Part shown: positions 7,128-15,250 of the stretch, in pieces | Position numbering within the stretch: the first letter of the stretch is position 1 | Layout of the letters: each line of letters starts with the position of its first letter | Source: Rhodoferax sp. UBA4127 | Lineage (GTDB): Bacteria > Pseudomonadota > Gammaproteobacteria > Burkholderiales > Burkholderiaceae_C | Assembly: GCA_002381045.1 (NCBI GenBank) | Contig: DFWT01000155.1 | Location: 1 to 16,108 of the forward strand | Direction of reading: 5' to 3' | DNA: 16,108 nucleotides | Position numbers and translations under genes: made by a program | Notes under the pieces: generated by a model | Database searches by the model: none | Seen by the model: only the letters and a program-made list of their open reading frames with translations | What the model was told of the DNA's origin: nothing

Positions 7128-7743
7128 TTTATTGCGTAATCGATTGTCGGGAATTAAAGAATAAACTGATGCCAAAGTCGACCAATTTTCTGGTAAGTGT
7201 AGATTGAGCCCGAGTATTCTGCATTATGTTAAGGTCGCATCAGATCTAAGCATTCTGTTCGTTGATTTTCTAGAGGGCGCGGACATCGCCGCGAGAGGCA
7301 TGAGCTATGGCGGACAACGCCAAGCGCTAGACCAACTGTGTTGGTTTCGCTCTTTCGACATGTTTGATCCACCGCTTGTGCTCGGCCTTCTTTCAGAATT
7401 CCTGGAGCGTCACTTGCTTCAGTTCGCCTGCAAACGAAGATGCTTAACACACATGATATTGAAAAGTACTACAGCCCCAGTATCAGCAACTACGCTTACG
7501 CCGAATTGCCAGCCCCGGTGCAGAGCATTTTCAGTGAAAAGGTACTTAAGTAGTCTGATCGTGGGTGTCTGATTATGGACAGTGTTCGTACGGACAATTT
7601 TTACTTCAAAGGGAAGCTTAGATGGAGGAAATCCAGGTGTTGATTCCAACACAAGAACTTTTGAGGAAAGGCAGTACAGTGCCCCGGGCAGCTAACTGCT
7701 TGTGTGGGGTTTATACGCAAAAAGCCATTTAGGAAATAGGTAA
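7128..7743. other. 616-base gap without an intact gene, filled with gene debris
   Basis: No intact gene is seen. It begins AT-rich and contains several short, protein-like frames in different registers. One is a 12-codon start at ATG 7169 (MPKSTNFLVSVD). Another is the frameshifted remnant annotated separately at 7204-7553. A 22-codon frame lies at 7575-7643, and a 36-codon frame at 7622-7732 ends just before the next gene. AGGAAATAGG at 7731-7740 is the ribosome site of the fucosyltransferase. I see no terminator hairpin or transposase. Confidence 0.6.
7204..7553 (+). pseudogene. Frameshifted remnant of an unidentified protein gene
   Basis: Two protein-like stretches in different frames appear to form one former protein. 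In the frame of 7204 it reads DFLEGADIAARGMSYGGQRQ and later FDMFDPPLVLGLLSEFLERH, to about 7430. In the frame of ATG 7440 it continues MLNTHDIEKYYSPSISNYAY, AELPAPVQSIFSEKVLK and stops at TAG 7551-7553. Both halves have well-mixed, coding-like composition, and the switch near 7430-7440 needs one small indel. No convincing beginning is present. I do not recognise the family; the location suggests a former surface-polysaccharide gene. The first frame remains open to 7572 but loses protein-like character after the switch. Confidence 0.5.
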
Positions 7744-8631
7744 ATGTGGCCCGCACAAGTCATTGGTCGAGTTGAAGGGGGGTTGGGCAATCAGCTCTTT
7801 CAGTACGCCGCTGCCCGTTCGTTGGCAGACCGGCTCGGGTGCGGTCTTGCGCTCGATTTGCGAGGTCTTGCGGAAAACGGTGATCGCCCGTACCAATTGG
7901 ATCGATATCACATACGGGCTGAAATTGCAGGGCCGGAGCACTTGGCTAGCCTGCCAGACTGGCACTCCTCCCGCTTTGGACGCATGCGCTGTGGGCTTTC
8001 GCAAGCTTTGCCGTCTGTATTCTCTTTCCCCGTATTCTGGCCGCGCAGCTTTGCTTTTGACATTGCTTTTGAGCGGATTCGCCGTCCCACGTACTTGGTT
8101 GGTTACTGGCAGTCGGAGAAGTACTTTGTCTGGAACCGTTCGCGCCTCATGCAGGACATCCAACTGATTGATCCGCCGGAACTGCCTGACCCTCTGCTCG
8201 AACAGATCCGCGGCACGTGTAGCGTGGCCCTGCACGTTCGGCGCGGCGACTATGTCAACAACGCAGCGGCGTCACAGTTCCATGGATTGTGCGACATGTC
8301 TTATTACCTGAAAGCGATCGATGTGCTGAGATCCCGTCTGCCAGAGGTTCATGTTTACGTCTTCTCGGACGAACCGGATTGGGCGCGCAACAACCTCCGG
8401 TTAGGCGTCCCTACGTGTGTGGTGGATGCCAACCCACCGGGGCGGGGTTACCTTGATTTGGAACTCATGCGTCAATGTCGCCATCACATCATCGCGAATA
8501 GTTCCTTCAGTTGGTGGGGCGCCTGGCGAAGTGACCACCTCGGACAACAGGTTCTTGCGCCTAGGCGCTGGTTCGCCGTCGCAGGCGTGGATACGTCGGA
8601 CGTGGTGCCATCGCGCTGGAGTCGCCTATGA
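7744..8631 (+). CDS. Alpha-1,2-fucosyltransferase-like enzyme (GT11)
   Basis: Predicted family 11 glycosyltransferase, which transfers L-fucose from GDP-fucose to the 2-hydroxyl of a galactose-type acceptor in bacterial O-antigens and capsules. The length, 295 residues, is normal for bacterial GT11. Diagnostic motifs are GGLGNQLFQYA at 12-22, YLVGYWQSEKYF at 117-128, the GDP-fucose-binding HVRRGDY at 164-170 (Hx(R/K)RGDY type), VYVFSDEPDW near 204-213 and ANSSFSWWGAW at 251-261. ATG 7744 is preceded by AGGAAATAGG at 7731-7740. The stop overlaps the next start as ATGA (8628-8631). It opens a three-gene cassette with higher GC than the debris before it. No GDP-fucose synthesis genes are in this window, so the donor pathway would lie elsewhere. 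Some GT11 enzymes use other sugars, so fucose is inferred. Confidence 0.9.
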   Translation: MWPAQVIGRVEGGLGNQLFQYAAARSLADRLGCGLALDLRGLAENGDRPYQLDRYHIRAEIAGPEHLASLPDWHSSRFGRMRCGLSQALPSVFSFPVFWPRSFAFDIAFERIRRPTYLVGYWQSEKYFVWNRSRLMQDIQLIDPPELPDPLLEQIRGTCSVALHVRRGDYVNNAAASQFHGLCDMSYYLKAIDVLRSRLPEVHVYVFSDEPDWARNNLRLGVPTCVVDANPPGRGYLDLELMRQCRHHIIANSSFSWWGAWRSDHLGQQVLAPRRWFAVAGVDTSDVVPSRWSRL

Positions 8632-9659
8632 GCACCAAAGCATTCAATGACCCGAAGATTTCGGTCGTCATTCCAGTCCACAATGGGGCGCGGTGGCTTG
8701 GTGAAACACTTCAATCACTTTACGCGCAGAGCGAGCCGGATTTTGAGATCGTTGTGGTCGACGACGCTTCCACTGACCATCTGCATGACGTATTGAATCA
8801 AAACGCCGACAGCCGTTTGCGGGTCGTCCACCTAAACCCCAATTTAGGCGTCAGTGCTGCGCGCAATCGCGGTATCGATATGGCACGTGGACGTTACATC
8901 GCTTTTTGTGATGCAGACGATCTTTGCCGACAGCAGCGCCTTGCGTTGCAGTTGGACTTTCTGGAGCACCATCCAGAGATAGTGTTTTGCGGCAGCGCGT
9001 TCACTTGTTTCGATACCCAGGATCGGGAAACCGTGACCCATCCGCAGCAGGATTCCGCCATACGCAAGGCACTGATGCTGGGAAATTGCTTCGGTCTCTC
9101 CACGGTGATGGCAAGGGCTGAACATCTGAAGTGGTGCAAGTTCGATCCGACCCTATCCGCGGCCGAGGACTACGATCTGTGGACCCGCTTGGTGGCAAAC
9201 GGTGCCAGTGCCGCCAACTTGCCCAATAGCTTGGTCAGCTACCGATTGCACCCGCAGCAGGCAAGCCGTTGCAAAAGTGCCCAGCTCGACCAGACGACCA
9301 GACGGGTCCGGGCGCTTTATTGTGCCCGTCAATTGGGTGATTCTGCTTGGGTTGAAAAGCTCTATGCGCGACGCGACGGGGTCATTGTCGAAGATCTGTC
9401 GTGGGCGGCAGGACTGGTGACACGGCATGTGGCACACCAACCTGACCTGACGGCTCGGGATTTTCGTTTTCTGTTGGCCTGGTTTTACCAACAGCAACCG
9501 CAGCATGGCGTCACGTCGTGGTGGCAATGGACCCGGCTCCAGGCCGCATTGGGATTGAACCTTGACTGCAACTATCGCCTCAACACGGCATTGCTGGCGT
9601 TGCTTCCGAATTCACTGGGTCAGCGGCACTTCGATACGCTGATCAAACTCAAGCACTGA
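8628..9659 (+). CDS. Glycosyltransferase family 2 protein
   Basis: An inverting GT-A glycosyltransferase of 343 residues, likely acting at the cytoplasmic face on the same glycan as the fucosyltransferase. The N-terminal GT2 domain has ISVVIPVHNGARWLGETLQS (11-30), the nucleotide-binding VVVDDASTD (42-50), VSAARNRGIDMARGRYIAF (75-93) and the metal-binding DAD at 95-97 within FCDADD. The later EDYDLW at 180-185 carries the acidic residues usual near the catalytic base. The last third lacks obvious motifs. It is translationally coupled to the preceding gene by ATGA. Donor and acceptor are not predictable. Confidence 0.92.
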   Translation: MSTKAFNDPKISVVIPVHNGARWLGETLQSLYAQSEPDFEIVVVDDASTDHLHDVLNQNADSRLRVVHLNPNLGVSAARNRGIDMARGRYIAFCDADDLCRQQRLALQLDFLEHHPEIVFCGSAFTCFDTQDRETVTHPQQDSAIRKALMLGNCFGLSTVMARAEHLKWCKFDPTLSAAEDYDLWTRLVANGASAANLPNSLVSYRLHPQQASRCKSAQLDQTTRRVRALYCARQLGDSAWVEKLYARRDGVIVEDLSWAAGLVTRHVAHQPDLTARDFRFLLAWFYQQQPQHGVTSWWQWTRLQAALGLNLDCNYRLNTALLALLPNSLGQRHFDTLIKLKH

Positions 9660-9677
9660 GGTAGGTGACAGGCATCC

Positions 9678-10895
9678 ATGATGGAATCGGTACGTCAGCG
9701 TTTGGACCAATACAGGAGGAAATTCCAGCGTTCTTGGGATAAGCTCGTTTTCGGTATTTCCCTTCGGCGGGAAACGATTGCCATGTATGAGCGGGTGCTT
9801 GTCACAGCTGAAGCGGCGCTGGCGCAGCGCGAGACGCATGAAGGTGGCGAGGTGTGCCTGACGTCGCCAGACCCCGTAGTGCGGCAGGGCTGGGCGTTGA
9901 AGCAGCAGGTGGAAGGCGAGTTTCGCGATCTTTACGCAGGCAAGACGGCGGAGCGGCTCCTGATCCAGGTTCCGCCAGGGGACTATTCACCTGCTGGCTA
10001 TTCGCTCTATACCAATCTAGCGGAAAGCCTTGAATTCATCGGCGTCCCCTCGCGGATCCTCAATTGGAATAGCAATACTCAAGAGGTGCTGAATGATTTT
10101 CAGCCTACTGTTTTGCTTACGAGTGACCACAACGACTATTTAAGGCAGATTGACTGGGATGCCATTGTGAGCTACAGGCAGGGCAACCGACTGCAGGTCG
10201 GCCTCACGGCTTCGTTACAGGAGTATGGCAACACGCCGCTCAGGCCGAGACTCGAATTGGCCCGCAGGTATGGGGTAGACTTTTACTACACCTTTCGTGA
10301 CCAAGGCTACGTAACCAGTCGTGATGAGTACAGCCCGTTCTTCGATGCAGGCTACACGATGATATACCTGCCGTTCGGTGCCAATATTCTGCATTACTAC
10401 CCAGTCGCCGGCTTCGCACGTGATTTAGATTTCGTCATCATGGCCACCCGCAAGAGCGAGCACATGAGCTATATGAAGAACATCGTGCGTCGCCACCGCG
10501 GCTTCATTGATGGGCCAGGGTGGCAGCATGTACAAAATTTCCGCTTCAACCACGACCGCGACCGGTACATTTACGCAAGAGCCAAGATTGGTCTAAATGT
10601 TCACTTACCCGAACAGATTGAATTTGCTTGCGAAGTCAATGAGCGAACCTATCAGCTTGCTGCCTGCGGTGTACCGCAGTTGATAGATCATCCCAAATTG
10701 GTGGCCAAAATTTTCAGTCGGGATGAACTGTTTGTTGCGGACACACCCTCCCAGTACACGCGAATGTTTGAAGATATTGTTAACCATCCAGAACTAGCCC
10801 AGAAGAGTGCACTGCTGGCACAAAAAAAGGTTTTTTCCAAGCACACGACATTTCACCGGGCTGAGCGTTTATTGTTACAGTTGTTGAATGTCTGA
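9678..10895 (+). CDS. CgeB-like glycosyltransferase
   Basis: Predicted GT-B glycosyltransferase of the CgeB/Glyco_trans_1_2 type, 405 residues. The first 90 or so residues are charged and helical and have no clear match. A Rossmann-like region follows (LLIQVPPGDYSPAGYSLY and VLLTSDHNDYLRQIDWDAIV, about residues 95-165). The C-terminal donor domain has DLDFVIMATRKSEHM, KIGLNVHLPEQ and, from residue 321, NERTYQLAACGVPQLIDHPK, then a pattern of SRDELFVADTPSQY that is characteristic of this group. ATG 9678 is preceded by AGGTGA at 9663-9668; an adjacent ATG at 9681 is also possible. It lies 18 bases after the GT2 gene and ends the plus-strand run. The sugar transferred is unknown. Confidence 0.8.
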   Translation: MMESVRQRLDQYRRKFQRSWDKLVFGISLRRETIAMYERVLVTAEAALAQRETHEGGEVCLTSPDPVVRQGWALKQQVEGEFRDLYAGKTAERLLIQVPPGDYSPAGYSLYTNLAESLEFIGVPSRILNWNSNTQEVLNDFQPTVLLTSDHNDYLRQIDWDAIVSYRQGNRLQVGLTASLQEYGNTPLRPRLELARRYGVDFYYTFRDQGYVTSRDEYSPFFDAGYTMIYLPFGANILHYYPVAGFARDLDFVIMATRKSEHMSYMKNIVRRHRGFIDGPGWQHVQNFRFNHDRDRYIYARAKIGLNVHLPEQIEFACEVNERTYQLAACGVPQLIDHPKLVAKIFSRDELFVADTPSQYTRMFEDIVNHPELAQKSALLAQKKVFSKHTTFHRAERLLLQLLNV

Positions 10896-11014
10896 AGTCT
10901 GGACTGCAGTTTCATCACAGGAGTGGCAATTCGATGTCTTTTGATCACTTTGCACAGTGCCACGATGTGAAATGACGATCAAGATTTCCTCGTCAAGCCG
11001 TAATCTGACTTGAA

Positions 11015-11902
11015 TCAAATTCTCCCCATTCGGCGTCGCAGTCGACGCCCAGTGCGGGACAGCCAGTTTCCGCCCTCAAGAGGCCAGTCCATATTGCGTT
11101 CCCACGCTGACTGGCAGATCACGCCGCAATAGAGTCGGGCTAGCTGTTCGGTGCCGATGCCTGCGCGACGATCCTGGTCGAATTGCCAGGCATAGTGGTA
11201 GACCTTGAATAGCGCCTGGCAGGGCAATACGGGGACCGCCTCGTATGCCAACAGCGCTTCGCCATACCAGCGTGACTCTATGGGTGCCTGCGCAATGGCA
11301 TTGGCAAGGGTCATGCCATTGGGTTGCAGGAAGTGGACATCAAGGCTTTCCCAGACAGCACGGTGCCACACCAGTGGGAAGGGCCCAAAGCTGTAGCGCC
11401 GCCCCTTGCGGCCGAACAATTGCTGCACCTGGTCTGCTTCGCGGTAGAACGCCTCCAGCACGCGGTCTTTTTTGCGCCGCAGTGCGTCCTCCAGAAGGTC
11501 ATGGGCTTCATCAAGCATTGTGTAAGGTGTGCCGTCCGGTGCCAAGAAGTCGGCCTGGCCAAAGGGGCGGATAAAAAATGCGTCAGAATCCAGGCAGACG
11601 TAGGCTCCCGAATAACCCATGCGCCAGAACTCCGACTTCACCACCTGCTGCAGAAGGTAGCCGGGCATGTTGCGGACCTGGTCCAGGTCCATACGTGGCG
11701 AAGCTTTAAGGACATCTTCATCAGCCAGCAGTTCCACACCCAGCCCAGCCAGGTGCGCGCTAAAAAGCGGCAGCTCGGCCAGCGGCACGGAGACGTAAAA
11801 AGGAAGGTTTTCCTGGTTGAATTGTTGGATTGACCGGGCCAGGCGGACGACCCGTTTTAGATCGGTGTTGTAGCTTTTGCAATAGAGAACAAGGGGTTTC
11901 AT
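11015..11902 (-). CDS. DUF6492 family glycosyltransferase-like protein
   Basis: I assign this to DUF6492, a family of predicted GT-A-type glycosyltransferases found near polysaccharide genes; no reaction is established that I know of. The 295-residue protein starts MKPLVLYCKSYNTDLKRVVR. It has PGYLLQQVVKSEFWR at 80-94 and a DxD-type metal motif D105-S-D107 in YVCLDSDAFFIRPF, followed by FGPFPLVWHRAVW, which suits an acceptor-side region. The C-terminus is basic (RRLRRRMGR), possibly for membrane contact. Its ATG (11900-11902) overlaps the stop of the deacetylase read before it (ATGA), so it is the last gene of the minus-strand msbA operon. It converges on the CgeB-like gene; the 119 bases between them contain no convincing terminator. 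Confidence 0.75.
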   Translation of the reverse strand: MKPLVLYCKSYNTDLKRVVRLARSIQQFNQENLPFYVSVPLAELPLFSAHLAGLGVELLADEDVLKASPRMDLDQVRNMPGYLLQQVVKSEFWRMGYSGAYVCLDSDAFFIRPFGQADFLAPDGTPYTMLDEAHDLLEDALRRKKDRVLEAFYREADQVQQLFGRKGRRYSFGPFPLVWHRAVWESLDVHFLQPNGMTLANAIAQAPIESRWYGEALLAYEAVPVLPCQALFKVYHYAWQFDQDRRAGIGTEQLARLYCGVICQSAWERNMDWPLEGGNWLSRTGRRLRRRMGRI

Positions 11903-12615
11903 GCACGCCTGTCTTCGTAACCTGTGAGTACTTTGGCGGCAAAAAGACCCAAATGGGTTGAGCAGGCCACCATGATGCGGCGCAATTGGTATGGATCAGC
12001 ACCGGCAGGGTTGCGCCCACGTCGGATGGTTGTGGCTGTGACGTAACCCGCCTCCCTGACCATCGCACAATGTTCGATGAAGTAGCTGCCGTAAGGGTAA
12101 CAAAAGTGCCGAACTTCGCAGCCCAAAAGATGCTCCAGTTCCCGTTTGGAACTGGCAATTTGATCTTTCGCATGGGTTGGTGTTTGGTCAACCAGTTTCA
12201 CATGGGTGCGGGTATGAGACCCTACATCCATGCCGGCGTCAACCCATTGATGCCAATCACTCAATGTCATCAGCCGCTTGCCAGCTACCAACCCTAGATC
12301 CCAACTGTTGGTGCCGCCCATCATGGCGCTCAACCCATAACAAGTCGCCGTGAATCCGGATTGGGACAACTCGGGCAGGGCATGGATCAGGTTGTTCTGA
12401 TATCCATCGTCAAAGGTGATGCCCACGACCCTGCCTTGTTTCACTCCGCTCAAATATGGTTCAAGGTCATGCATGGAAACACCCCGATAACCCAGCAACT
12501 TGAGCATTCTCATCTGTCGGGCAAAAGTACTCGGCCGTACAACCAGGCCCCGCAACGGCGTGCCACGCGGTGGTGGTTCATCGATCTGGTGATACATGAG
12601 GATCGGAATGTTCAC
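11899..12615 (-). CDS. NodB-type polysaccharide deacetylase (copy B)
   Basis: Predicted cytoplasmic carbohydrate esterase family 4 deacetylase, 238 residues, without signal peptide or membrane segment. It begins NIPILMYHQID. Motifs are TFDDG at 67-71, the metal pair H134 and H138 (HTRTH) and HFCYPYGSY at 170-178. The start is GTG at 12613-12615, overlapping the msbA stop as GTGA; its position matches the start of the conserved IPIL(V/M)YHQID in copy A. It resembles copy A (1954-2700) across its whole length, including the C-terminal GYED, but differs in the middle, so this is an old duplication or separate recruitment. Coupling to msbA suggests the substrate is lipid A-core or a glycan attached to it. 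Substrate not known. Confidence 0.88.
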   Translation of the reverse strand: MNIPILMYHQIDEPPPRGTPLRGLVVRPSTFARQMRMLKLLGYRGVSMHDLEPYLSGVKQGRVVGITFDDGYQNNLIHALPELSQSGFTATCYGLSAMMGGTNSWDLGLVAGKRLMTLSDWHQWVDAGMDVGSHTRTHVKLVDQTPTHAKDQIASSKRELEHLLGCEVRHFCYPYGSYFIEHCAMVREAGYVTATTIRRGRNPAGADPYQLRRIMVACSTHLGLFAAKVLTGYEDRRA

Positions 12616-14357
12616 GTTTGCAACCGGTTTAGGCTGGCGTAGTAGCCGCCGGCACGCAGTAACTGGGCGTGTGTCCCGTTTTCAACTATCCGGCCCTGGT
12701 CCAGTACCAAAATGCGGTCGGCATGTTCGATAGTGCTCAGGCGGTGAGCGATAACCAACGTGGTGCGGTTTTTCATCAGTGTGGTCAAGGCAGTCTGCAC
12801 CTGGCGCTCAGACTCAGTGTCTAGTGCCGAGGTGGCCTCGTCCAAAATCAAAATGGGGGCGTTCTTGAGTATGGCCCGGGCAATGGCAATGCGTTGGCGT
12901 TGACCACCGGATAGTTTGGCACCGTCTTTACCGATCGAGGTATCTAGACCTTTGGGTAGTTGCTGGATGAAGTCCCACGCATTCGCCGCCTTGGCTGCGG
13001 CAATTACGTTGTCACGACTGTCAGCGTCGGGCGATCCAAAGGCGATGTTGGCCTCGATTGTGTCGTTGAAAAGCACGATATCTTGACTAACCAGTGCGAT
13101 GTTATGGCGCAAGCTTGCCAGCGACAACTCATTGATGTCGATGCCGTCGATTCGTATGTGGCCGGTTGTGGTTCTGTAGAAGCGTGGAATGAGGGAACTG
13201 ATGGTGGTTTTGCCGCCGCCAGAAGCGCCGACCAGGGCCACTGTCTGTCCAGCGTCAACCCGGAAGCTGATGCCATCAAGAGCAGGACGTTTGACCATGG
13301 GGTAGCAGAAACTGACGTTTTCGAACTCAATGTCGCCCCGTGCATGAGCTAATTCACGGTGCCCATGATCCATTTCTTCGGCTTGGTCCAACAAGTGGAA
13401 AACGCTTTCGCAGGCGGACAAGCCACGCTGCAGAATGGGGTTGATGGCTGTCAACTGCTTTATCGGGGAAATGAGCAGCAACATGGATGTTATGAAAGAG
13501 ACAAAGCCGCCGGCCGAGGCGCTGGCTTGCCCTGTGGTTTGGTTCAATGCCAGGTAGGTGATGCTGGCGACAGCTATAGATGCGATCAAGTGCGTAATCG
13601 GGGTCAGTGCTGAGGCCGGGATGGCTTCCCGCATCATGGATCGTCGAAAACGCTCTGTGTCACGAAAGAATCGATCGATCTGTTGTCGCTTGCCACCGAA
13701 TATTTTGATAACCTTTTGGGCATCTGCGGTCTCTTCGATGGTGTGCGACATGGACCTAATTGCCTCGAAGCTTGCACGACTGGCGGCTCGAATTCGACGG
13801 CTGAATCCCTTGATGATGAAAGCAATCAGCGGTCCAATGGCCAAGGTCATAAGAGTTAGCTTCCAATCGAGATAGAGCAGGTAGAGTAGCAGGGCCGTCG
13901 CCGTAAGCGTTTCTCGCACTGCGGTCACCAGCACATTGGTAGCGGCCTGATTAACGTTGTCAGCGTCGTATATCAGGCGGGAAATGAGATTGCCTGCGGA
14001 CTGCTCGTGAAAGCTTTGCATTGGCAGCACGATTATCTTGGCGAAAAGTTCCCTTCTAAGGTCGATGATTAACCGTGTCGAGATCCAAGTCATCAGGTAA
14101 CTGGTGCAAAAGTACAGTACCCCCCGCACCGCGAATAGAGTCACCATGCCAAGCGGTATGAGCCAGACTAGGCGCTTGTCCTCTGTCTGAAAACCATGGT
14201 CCAACAGGTACTTCATGATGGCCGGGAATATTGGCTCCGTGGCGGCGGTGCCGACCATGCCCAACAAAGCCAATGAAAAGGCTTTCCAGTAGGGCTTCAG
14301 GTAGGTGAGCAGTCTGGCGTAAAGTGCGCGACTGCTTTGAGGAACTGAATTCAGCAT
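12612..14357 (-). CDS. msbA: MsbA-like lipid A/LPS export ABC transporter
   Basis: A half-size ABC exporter that flips lipid A-core from the inner to the outer leaflet of the cytoplasmic membrane. From ATG 14355-14357 it has 581 residues, as expected for MsbA. The transmembrane domain occupies about residues 20-310 with several hydrophobic segments. The nucleotide-binding domain has Walker A GASGGGKTT (377-385), a Q-loop (Q425), the signature LSGGQ (482-486), Walker B ILILDE (502-507), D-loop SALD (510-513) and the H-loop histidine H538. The frame is open from TTG 14369, four codons earlier, but the ATG is more plausible. It is the first gene of a minus-strand operon with deacetylase B and the DUF6492 gene, diverging from the WaaE-like gene. 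Neighbouring LPS genes support MsbA over another ABC exporter. Confidence 0.92.
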   Translation of the reverse strand: MLNSVPQSSRALYARLLTYLKPYWKAFSLALLGMVGTAATEPIFPAIMKYLLDHGFQTEDKRLVWLIPLGMVTLFAVRGVLYFCTSYLMTWISTRLIIDLRRELFAKIIVLPMQSFHEQSAGNLISRLIYDADNVNQAATNVLVTAVRETLTATALLLYLLYLDWKLTLMTLAIGPLIAFIIKGFSRRIRAASRASFEAIRSMSHTIEETADAQKVIKIFGGKRQQIDRFFRDTERFRRSMMREAIPASALTPITHLIASIAVASITYLALNQTTGQASASAGGFVSFITSMLLLISPIKQLTAINPILQRGLSACESVFHLLDQAEEMDHGHRELAHARGDIEFENVSFCYPMVKRPALDGISFRVDAGQTVALVGASGGGKTTISSLIPRFYRTTTGHIRIDGIDINELSLASLRHNIALVSQDIVLFNDTIEANIAFGSPDADSRDNVIAAAKAANAWDFIQQLPKGLDTSIGKDGAKLSGGQRQRIAIARAILKNAPILILDEATSALDTESERQVQTALTTLMKNRTTLVIAHRLSTIEHADRILVLDQGRIVENGTHAQLLRAGGYYASLNRLQT

Positions 14358-14473
14358 GAGGATGATCAAATGAACGGTCTAGCGGCTTCTGGCAGATCCA
14401 GTTCGGATGCCTGCAGCAACGCAACGCGGCTATTATCAGTTGAACTTCTTCTCTATATCCTTCTTGAAAGACT
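14358..14473. promoter_or_regulatory. Divergent intergenic region of msbA and the WaaE-like gene
   Basis: These 116 bases separate two divergently read LPS genes and must hold, or lie close to, promoters for both unless transcription enters from outside. A TATTAT at about 14431-14436 could be a plus-strand -10 element, but I find no matching -35 at normal spacing, and no clear operator palindrome. GAAAG at 14466-14470 is the likely ribosome site of the plus-strand gene. Confidence 0.4.
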
Positions 14474-15250
14474 ATGCTCCTCTCTGTTGTTGTCATCACA
14501 TGCAATGAGCAGGCCAATATTGAGGCCTGCCTGGAATCGGTTGCCTTTGCGGACGAAGTTATTGTTGTTGATTCAGGCAGCACCGATGTGACCGTGGAAT
14601 TGGCCAAGAAAATGGGTTCCAAAGTGATTGTGGTGGCGGACTGGCCAGGTTTTGGTCCCCAAAAAAATCGTGCTCTTGCCTTTGCAACAGGTGACTGGGT
14701 TCTATCAATCGATGCCGATGAGCGCGTTTCGGCTGCGCTGGCCCATGAAATTCAAACCGTTTTGGCGAGTCAGACCGGTACAGCGTTTGAAATTCCCCGT
14801 TTAACCCAGTTTTGTGGCAAATGGATTCGACACTGCGGTTGGACTCCAGATCACGTGTTGCGATTGTTTCGTCGAGACTCGGCTCAATTCAGCAACGATT
14901 TGGTCCATGAACGTGTGTTGCTGCAGCCTAATGCGAAGCAGGGTCGATTGCGGGAACCTTTGCTGCACTACAGTTATCCAACACCCTCGCACTACTGGCG
15001 CAAATTGGAGCAGTACAGCCAAGCATGGGCCGAGCAGCGTTTTGCCGCTGGTCAACAAACCTCCATGGCGCGTGCTGCTTTAGCGGGGGTGGTAGCATTT
15101 GTTCGGACATATTTTTTCCGCTTGGGATTCCTGGATGGTGCGATGGGTTTCGCTGTGTGCACCATGCAAGCACAAGCCGCATTTGGAAAATACTTTGCCT
15201 TGTATTTTAAAAATCAAAAAAATGAAACGCCTCTTTCGCCGACCCATTGA
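14474..15250 (+). CDS. waaE: LPS core glycosyltransferase, WaaE/KdtX-like (GT2)
   Basis: Predicted GT2 enzyme of the WaaE/KdtX group, which adds a beta-linked glucose to the first inner-core heptose in several proteobacteria. At 258 residues the length is typical. The group signature is clear: LLSVVVITCNEQANIEACL (2-20), VVDSGSTD (31-38), GFGPQKNRALAFATGDWVLS (59-78) and the DAD metal motif at 80-82 in IDADER. Further on are VLRLFRRD (128-135), the catalytic-region VHERV (144-148) and a C-terminal FFRLGFLDGAMGF stretch. It diverges from msbA, and tolB begins inside its last 29 bases. The exact sugar and linkage are inferred from the family only. Confidence 0.85.
   Translation: MLLSVVVITCNEQANIEACLESVAFADEVIVVDSGSTDVTVELAKKMGSKVIVVADWPGFGPQKNRALAFATGDWVLSIDADERVSAALAHEIQTVLASQTGTAFEIPRLTQFCGKWIRHCGWTPDHVLRLFRRDSAQFSNDLVHERVLLQPNAKQGRLREPLLHYSYPTPSHYWRKLEQYSQAWAEQRFAAGQQTSMARAALAGVVAFVRTYFFRLGFLDGAMGFAVCTMQAQAAFGKYFALYFKNQKNETPLSPTH

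Noticed and set aside
10896..11014. Rho-independent terminator between the convergent genes
   Set aside because: TTGATC/GATCAA arms are separated by a long loop with no T-run after them, and GCACAGTGC is too short; nothing convincing.
11324..11833. 169-codon plus-strand open frame opposite the DUF6492 gene
   Set aside because: The minus-strand frame has a DxD motif, family resemblance and operon coupling; the opposite frame has none of these.
14358..14369. TTG start four codons upstream for msbA
   Set aside because: No ribosome site precedes it, and ATG 14357 gives the more usual MsbA N-terminus; not fully excluded.
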